Assembly (NCBI GenBank): GCA_900546085.1
Contig: URBS01000099.1
Location: 1-8,562, forward strand
Length of the DNA stretch: 8,562 nt
Source: an uncultured Collinsella sp.
GTDB taxonomy: Bacteria; Actinomycetota; Coriobacteriia; Coriobacteriales; Coriobacteriaceae
Reading direction: 5' to 3'
Position numbers and translations under genes: made by a program
Shown: piece by piece, positions 5,569 through 8,562 of the stretch
Layout of the letters: each line of letters opens with the position of its first letter
Position numbering within the stretch: position 1 is the first letter of the stretch
Notes under the pieces: generated by a model
Database searches by the model: none
Told to the model about the DNA's origin: nothing
Seen by the model: only the letters and a program-made list of their open reading frames with translations

Positions 5569-6924
5569 ATGAGCTACACGCAGAAAGTTCTCGACGAGCT
5601 CAAGGCCCGCTATCCCGAGCAGCCTGAGTTCATCCAGGCCGCGACCGAGATCCTCGGCACCATCCAGCCGGCGCTCGACGCCCATCCCGAGTACGAGGAG
5701 GCCGCCCTGCTTGAGCGCCTCGTCGAGCCCGAGCGCATCGTTATGTTCCGTGTCCCCTGGGTCGATGACCAGGGCAAGGTCCAGGTCAACCGCGGCTATC
5801 GTGTCGAGTTCAACTCTGCCATTGGACCCTACAAGGGCGGTCTGCGCTTTAACCCGACGGTCACCCTGGGTATGCTCAAGTTCCTGGGCTTGGAGCAGAT
5901 CCTCAAGAACAGCCTGACCACCCTTCCCATGGGCGGCGGCAAGGGCGGCTCCGACTTTGACCCCAAGGGCAAGTCCAACAACGAGATCATGCACTTCTGC
6001 CAGTCCTTCATGACCGAGCTCTATCGCCATATTGGCCCCAATACCGACGTTCCCGCCGGCGACCTGGGCGTTGGCGGCCGCGAGGTTGCCTACATGTTCG
6101 GTCAGTACAAGCGCCTGACTAACGAGTGGACCGGCGTCCTTACCGGCAAGGGCCTCTCCTTTGGCGGCTCGCTCGCCCGTACCGAGGCCACCGGCTACGG
6201 TCTGGTCTACTTTGTGGACGAGTACCTCAAGAGCCGCGGCGAGTCCTTCGAGGGCAAGAACGTCGTCGTTCACGGCTCCGGTAACGTCGCCATCTACGCG
6301 GTCCAGAAGGTCGCCCAGCTCGGCGGCAAGGTGCTGGCCTGCTCCGACACCCACGGCTGGGTCGAGGACCCCGACGGCATCGACTACACCGTGCTCGAGC
6401 ATGTCTATAACAAGAAGCGCTCTGGCCACGACAAGGGCGTCACGCTCGCTATGTACGTCGACGAGAAGCCCAATGCCACGTGGCACGAGGGCGACGGCCG
6501 TGGCGTGTGGCAGCTTCCCTGCGACATCGCGCTGCCCTGCGCTCGCGAGAACACGCTGCTGCTCGAGGACGCCCAGGCGCTCGTCGCCAACGGCTGCAAG
6601 GTGGTCGGCGAGGGCGCGAACATGCCCACGACCATCGAGGCCACGACCTACTTCCAGGAGAACGGCGTCGCCTTTATGCCCGGCAAGGCTGCCAACGCCG
6701 GTGGCGTGCTCGTGTCCGGCCTGGAGATGAGCCAGAACGCCGAGCACCTGTCCTGGACCTTCGAGGAGGTCGACGGCAAGCTCGAGCAGCTCATGCGCGG
6801 CATGTTCCACAACGTGGACGACACCGCCAAGGAGTACGGCGAGGAGGGCAACTTCGTCATGGGCGCCAACATCGCCGGCTTCCTGAAGGTCGCCGACGCC
6901 ATGCTCGCCCAGGGCGTCTGCTAA
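5569..6924 (+). CDS. gdhA: Glutamate dehydrogenase (probably NADP-linked)
   Basis: This cytoplasmic hexameric enzyme interconverts 2-oxoglutarate plus ammonia and glutamate. It has 451 residues, the size of the short bacterial class. The substrate-binding lysines are K89 (GPYKGGLRF) and K113 (LEQILKNS). The catalytic lysine is K125 in PMGGGKGGSDFDP and the catalytic aspartate is D165 in DVPAGDLGVGGRE, numbering identical to the well-studied Clostridium symbiosum enzyme. The Rossmann motif GSGNVA is at 236-241. The second strand ends in S259-D260, as in the NADP enzyme of E. coli (ASDS) and unlike the NAD enzyme of C. symbiosum (LSGP), which favours NADPH. A strong ribosome site (GGAGGAAG, 5560-5567) fixes the start. 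The gene is monocistronic, with its own leader and a terminator at 6950-6984. Confidence 0.97.
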   Translation: MSYTQKVLDELKARYPEQPEFIQAATEILGTIQPALDAHPEYEEAALLERLVEPERIVMFRVPWVDDQGKVQVNRGYRVEFNSAIGPYKGGLRFNPTVTLGMLKFLGLEQILKNSLTTLPMGGGKGGSDFDPKGKSNNEIMHFCQSFMTELYRHIGPNTDVPAGDLGVGGREVAYMFGQYKRLTNEWTGVLTGKGLSFGGSLARTEATGYGLVYFVDEYLKSRGESFEGKNVVVHGSGNVAIYAVQKVAQLGGKVLACSDTHGWVEDPDGIDYTVLEHVYNKKRSGHDKGVTLAMYVDEKPNATWHEGDGRGVWQLPCDIALPCARENTLLLEDAQALVANGCKVVGEGANMPTTIEATTYFQENGVAFMPGKAANAGGVLVSGLEMSQNAEHLSWTFEEVDGKLEQLMRGMFHNVDDTAKEYGEEGNFVMGANIAGFLKVADAMLAQGVC

Positions 6925-6949
6925 ATTGTCGCTCGACATAGCATCGCAG

Positions 6950-6984
6950 AAGGCTCCCAGTCATCTTGGCTGGGAGCCTTTTTT
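6950..6984 (+). terminator. Rho-independent terminator of gdhA
   Basis: An 11-bp perfect stem AAGGCTCCCAG (6950-6960) / CTGGGAGCCTT (6970-6980) with a 9-nt loop runs into six T residues (6979-6984). It lies 25 nt after the gdhA stop. Confidence 0.93.
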
Positions 6985-7046
6985 GATCCGCATGCGACGG
7001 AGGAAAACGGTTCATTTTGTCCCGACACGAGCTGTGCCCCCTCGTT

Positions 7047-7055
7047 TGGTACACT
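7047..7055 (+). promoter_or_regulatory. Extended -10 promoter of the hydroxylase subunit pair
   Basis: TGGTACACT combines a TGn extension (7047-7049) with the -10 hexamer TACACT (7050-7055), about 25 nt before the ATG at 7080. There is no good -35 at 17 bp, which extended -10 promoters can tolerate. It follows the gdhA terminator, so the pair is probably transcribed on its own. Confidence 0.45.
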
Positions 7056-7079
7056 TAAAGGTACTGGACAAGTGAAGAG

Positions 7080-7994
7080 ATGGGGGAGAACGTGCTCAAG
7101 TTCGGTACCTACGTCCGTGTTGGAAACGCGGCCGAAGCCTATGAGCTCTTGCAGAAGAACCGCAACAACAAGATTGTGGGCGGCGGCATCTGGATGCGCC
7201 TGGGTTCGCGTCGTGTGGCGACGGCGATTGACCTTTCGGCCTGCGGACTCGATCATATCGAGGAGACCGAGACCGAGTTTCGCATCGGTGCCATGTGCAC
7301 CCTGCGCCAGCTCGAGCGTCATGCCGGGCTCAACGCGCTTGTCAACAATGTCTTTGAGTTCGCCGTCCACGACATCGTGGGCGTGCAGCTGCGCAACACC
7401 GCCACGGTGGGCGGCAGCATCTACGGCCGCTTTGGCTTCTCGGACGTTCTCTCCGCCTTTCTCGCGCTCGATTCCTATGTTGAGCTGACGGGCGCCGGTC
7501 GCGTGCCGCTCGCCGAGTTTGTGAACATGGGCTACTTGCGCGACGTGATCGAGCACGTCGTGGTCGTCAAGCATGATTACCGCGCGAGCTACGAGGCCGT
7601 GCGCAAGGCCGCGACCGACTTCCCCTCGCTGAACGTCACCGCCGCCTGGTGGGACAACACCTGGCACGTCACCGTGGGCGCCCGCCCGCTGCGCGCGACT
7701 CTGCTGCAGGGCGAGGCGTGCGGCCTGGTGAACGAGCATCCTTCCGAGGACGAGCTTCGCGCCCTGGCCGCATCCGTGCGCTCGCTGAGCTACGGCACCA
7801 ACCTGTGGGGCTCGGCCGACTACCGCCGCCGCATCTCTGCCCCGCTCGCCATCCAGGCTGTGCGTCGCGCCGCCGGCATCGAGCTTTCGGCCGCGCTTGC
7901 CCGCGAGCTCGAGACCGTGCAGATCCCCAAGTTCGCCACGGACGAGTATTCCTGCCGCCGCGTGCCCGGCGTCGATTCTAGCGAGGTGCGCTAA
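7080..7994 (+). CDS. FAD-binding subunit of a molybdenum hydroxylase (xanthine dehydrogenase family)
   Basis: The subunit (304 residues) carries FAD between the [2Fe-2S] subunit and the final acceptor in xanthine-dehydrogenase-type hydroxylases (XdhB/CoxM-like). The FAD-pyrophosphate motifs are GGGIWMRLG (34-42, in place of the common GGTDL) and the ATVGGSIYGRFGFSD block (108-122, in place of TIGGN.A..SP.SD). The small C-terminal domain follows. The start is uncertain. ATG 7080 has no clear ribosome site. An in-frame GTG at 7092 sits just after GGGGGAG and would give MLKFGTYVR, a typical family N-terminus. The stop overlaps the next start by one base (TAATG), so the two are coupled. The substrate could be xanthine, hypoxanthine, nicotinate or another heterocycle; the catalytic subunit that would decide it is not in view. 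Confidence 0.88.
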   Translation: MGENVLKFGTYVRVGNAAEAYELLQKNRNNKIVGGGIWMRLGSRRVATAIDLSACGLDHIEETETEFRIGAMCTLRQLERHAGLNALVNNVFEFAVHDIVGVQLRNTATVGGSIYGRFGFSDVLSAFLALDSYVELTGAGRVPLAEFVNMGYLRDVIEHVVVVKHDYRASYEAVRKAATDFPSLNVTAAWWDNTWHVTVGARPLRATLLQGEACGLVNEHPSEDELRALAASVRSLSYGTNLWGSADYRRRISAPLAIQAVRRAAGIELSAALARELETVQIPKFATDEYSCRRVPGVDSSEVR

Positions 7995-8485
7995 TGGCTG
8001 CCAAACTCATCGATCTTTCCTTTACGCTCAACGGTCGTAAGGTCAAGGTTCAGATTGCCCCCGACACCATGCTCTTTGCACTGTTGCGCGAGCAGGGTTG
8101 TGCGTCGGTGCGCTGCGCCTGCGAGACCACCAACTGCGGCCTGTGCACGGTGTGGCTCGACGGCGGCCCGGTGCTGAGCTGCTCGGTTCCCGCCGCGCGC
8201 ATCGAGGGCCGCTCCATCACCACGCTCGAGGGCCTCAAAGCCGAGTCCGAGGCGCTTGCCCGTGCGATGGCTGCCGAAGGCGCCGAGCAGTGCGGTTTTT
8301 GCGCCCCCGGCCTCATCATGAACGTGCTGGCGCTTGCACGCGCCGCCAAGGAGGACCCGAGCCTCGTCGCCACGCGCGAGGAACTCTCACGCCAGCTCGC
8401 CGGCAACCTCTGCCGTTGCAGCGGCTATGAGAGCCAGCTGCGTGCAATCAAAAATTACCTGAACCGTAACCGGGATATAGAGTAG
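7994..8485 (+). CDS. [2Fe-2S] subunit of a molybdenum hydroxylase (xanthine dehydrogenase family)
   Basis: This 163-residue electron-transfer subunit (XdhC/CoxS-like) carries two [2Fe-2S] clusters. The N-terminal plant-ferredoxin-type site is C43-x4-C48-x2-C51-x11-C63. Its loop reads CETTNCGLC rather than the common CGEGECGAC, and an extra cysteine lies at 41. The C-terminal four-helix site uses C100/C103 (QCGFCAPG) and C140/C142 (NLCRCSGY), with 36 residues between the pairs, slightly more than usual. Electrons would pass from the molybdenum centre through both clusters to the FAD subunit encoded just upstream. The ATG overlaps the preceding stop by one base. No molybdopterin subunit is seen before the window ends 77 nt later. 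Confidence 0.93.
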   Translation: MAAKLIDLSFTLNGRKVKVQIAPDTMLFALLREQGCASVRCACETTNCGLCTVWLDGGPVLSCSVPAARIEGRSITTLEGLKAESEALARAMAAEGAEQCGFCAPGLIMNVLALARAAKEDPSLVATREELSRQLAGNLCRCSGYESQLRAIKNYLNRNRDIE

Positions 8486-8562
8486 AATTAGATAATTGCG
8501 AAACTCATGAGAACGTAAATTGAATTGTGAAAAATTAACAAAAGCTTGAGAAAACACTGGGG

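Noticed and set aside
5119..5627. Small proteins between selB and gdhA
   Set aside because: The frames cross tRNA-Sec, stem-loops and the gdhA start in the wrong frame. They have no ribosome sites and no recognisable domain.
8486..8562. Promoter for a gene beyond the window
   Set aside because: The stretch is AT-rich, but no -35/-10 pair with proper spacing could be supported and the downstream gene is not visible.

Overview
The window is GC-rich, densely packed bacterial DNA with all protein genes on the + strand. Gene content and style suggest a gut anaerobe of the Coriobacteriia, probably Collinsella-like: a formate/nitrite-type channel, a bacterial selenocysteine (Sec) insertion cluster, a clostridial-type glutamate dehydrogenase and a small molybdo-hydroxylase gene pair. 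The taxon is an inference from style, not something the sequence proves.

Layout. Positions 1-79 hold the last codons of a gene that looks like an M23 (LytM-type) peptidase. A good promoter (115-142) then drives a tRNA-Gly(UCC) gene (160-233) with its own hairpin terminator (247-283). The last 18 nt of this tRNA gene are repeated exactly at 419-436. Between the copies lies a small element with 13-bp inverted ends made of tRNA T-arm/acceptor sequence and three successive hairpins. A focA-like formate channel gene follows (557-1393), then a long imperfect palindrome (1417-1501).

The Sec block comes next: selA (1580-3037), selB overlapping it by 4 nt (3034-4993), a second inverted-repeat element (5026-5161), and an encoded tRNA-Sec with a UCA anticodon, selC (5210-5306). 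selD is not in the window. Three features suggest a Sec system that is drifting, decaying or imperfectly sequenced. selB carries a frameshift near 3532. The G4 nucleotide-specificity motif of SelB reads TMRD rather than TKxD. The tRNA-Sec anticodon loop has C instead of the near-universal U at position 33. SelA itself looks intact.

From 5307 to 5568 there is a 12-bp stem-loop, a candidate promoter and a leader hairpin, then gdhA (5569-6924), a glutamate dehydrogenase with all catalytic residues, closed by a strong rho-independent terminator (6950-6984). An extended -10 promoter precedes two overlapping genes for the FAD subunit (7080-7994) and the [2Fe-2S] subunit (7994-8485) of a xanthine-dehydrogenase-family enzyme. 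The molybdopterin subunit is not seen. The final 77 bases (8486-8562) are AT-rich, and I see no gene or terminator there.

How the genes could work together: Sec is used by many anaerobes in formate dehydrogenase and some hydroxylases, so a formate channel beside selAB-selC fits formate metabolism. The selenoprotein itself is not here. The hydroxylase subunits point to purine or related heterocycle breakdown, and GdhA assimilates or releases ammonia.
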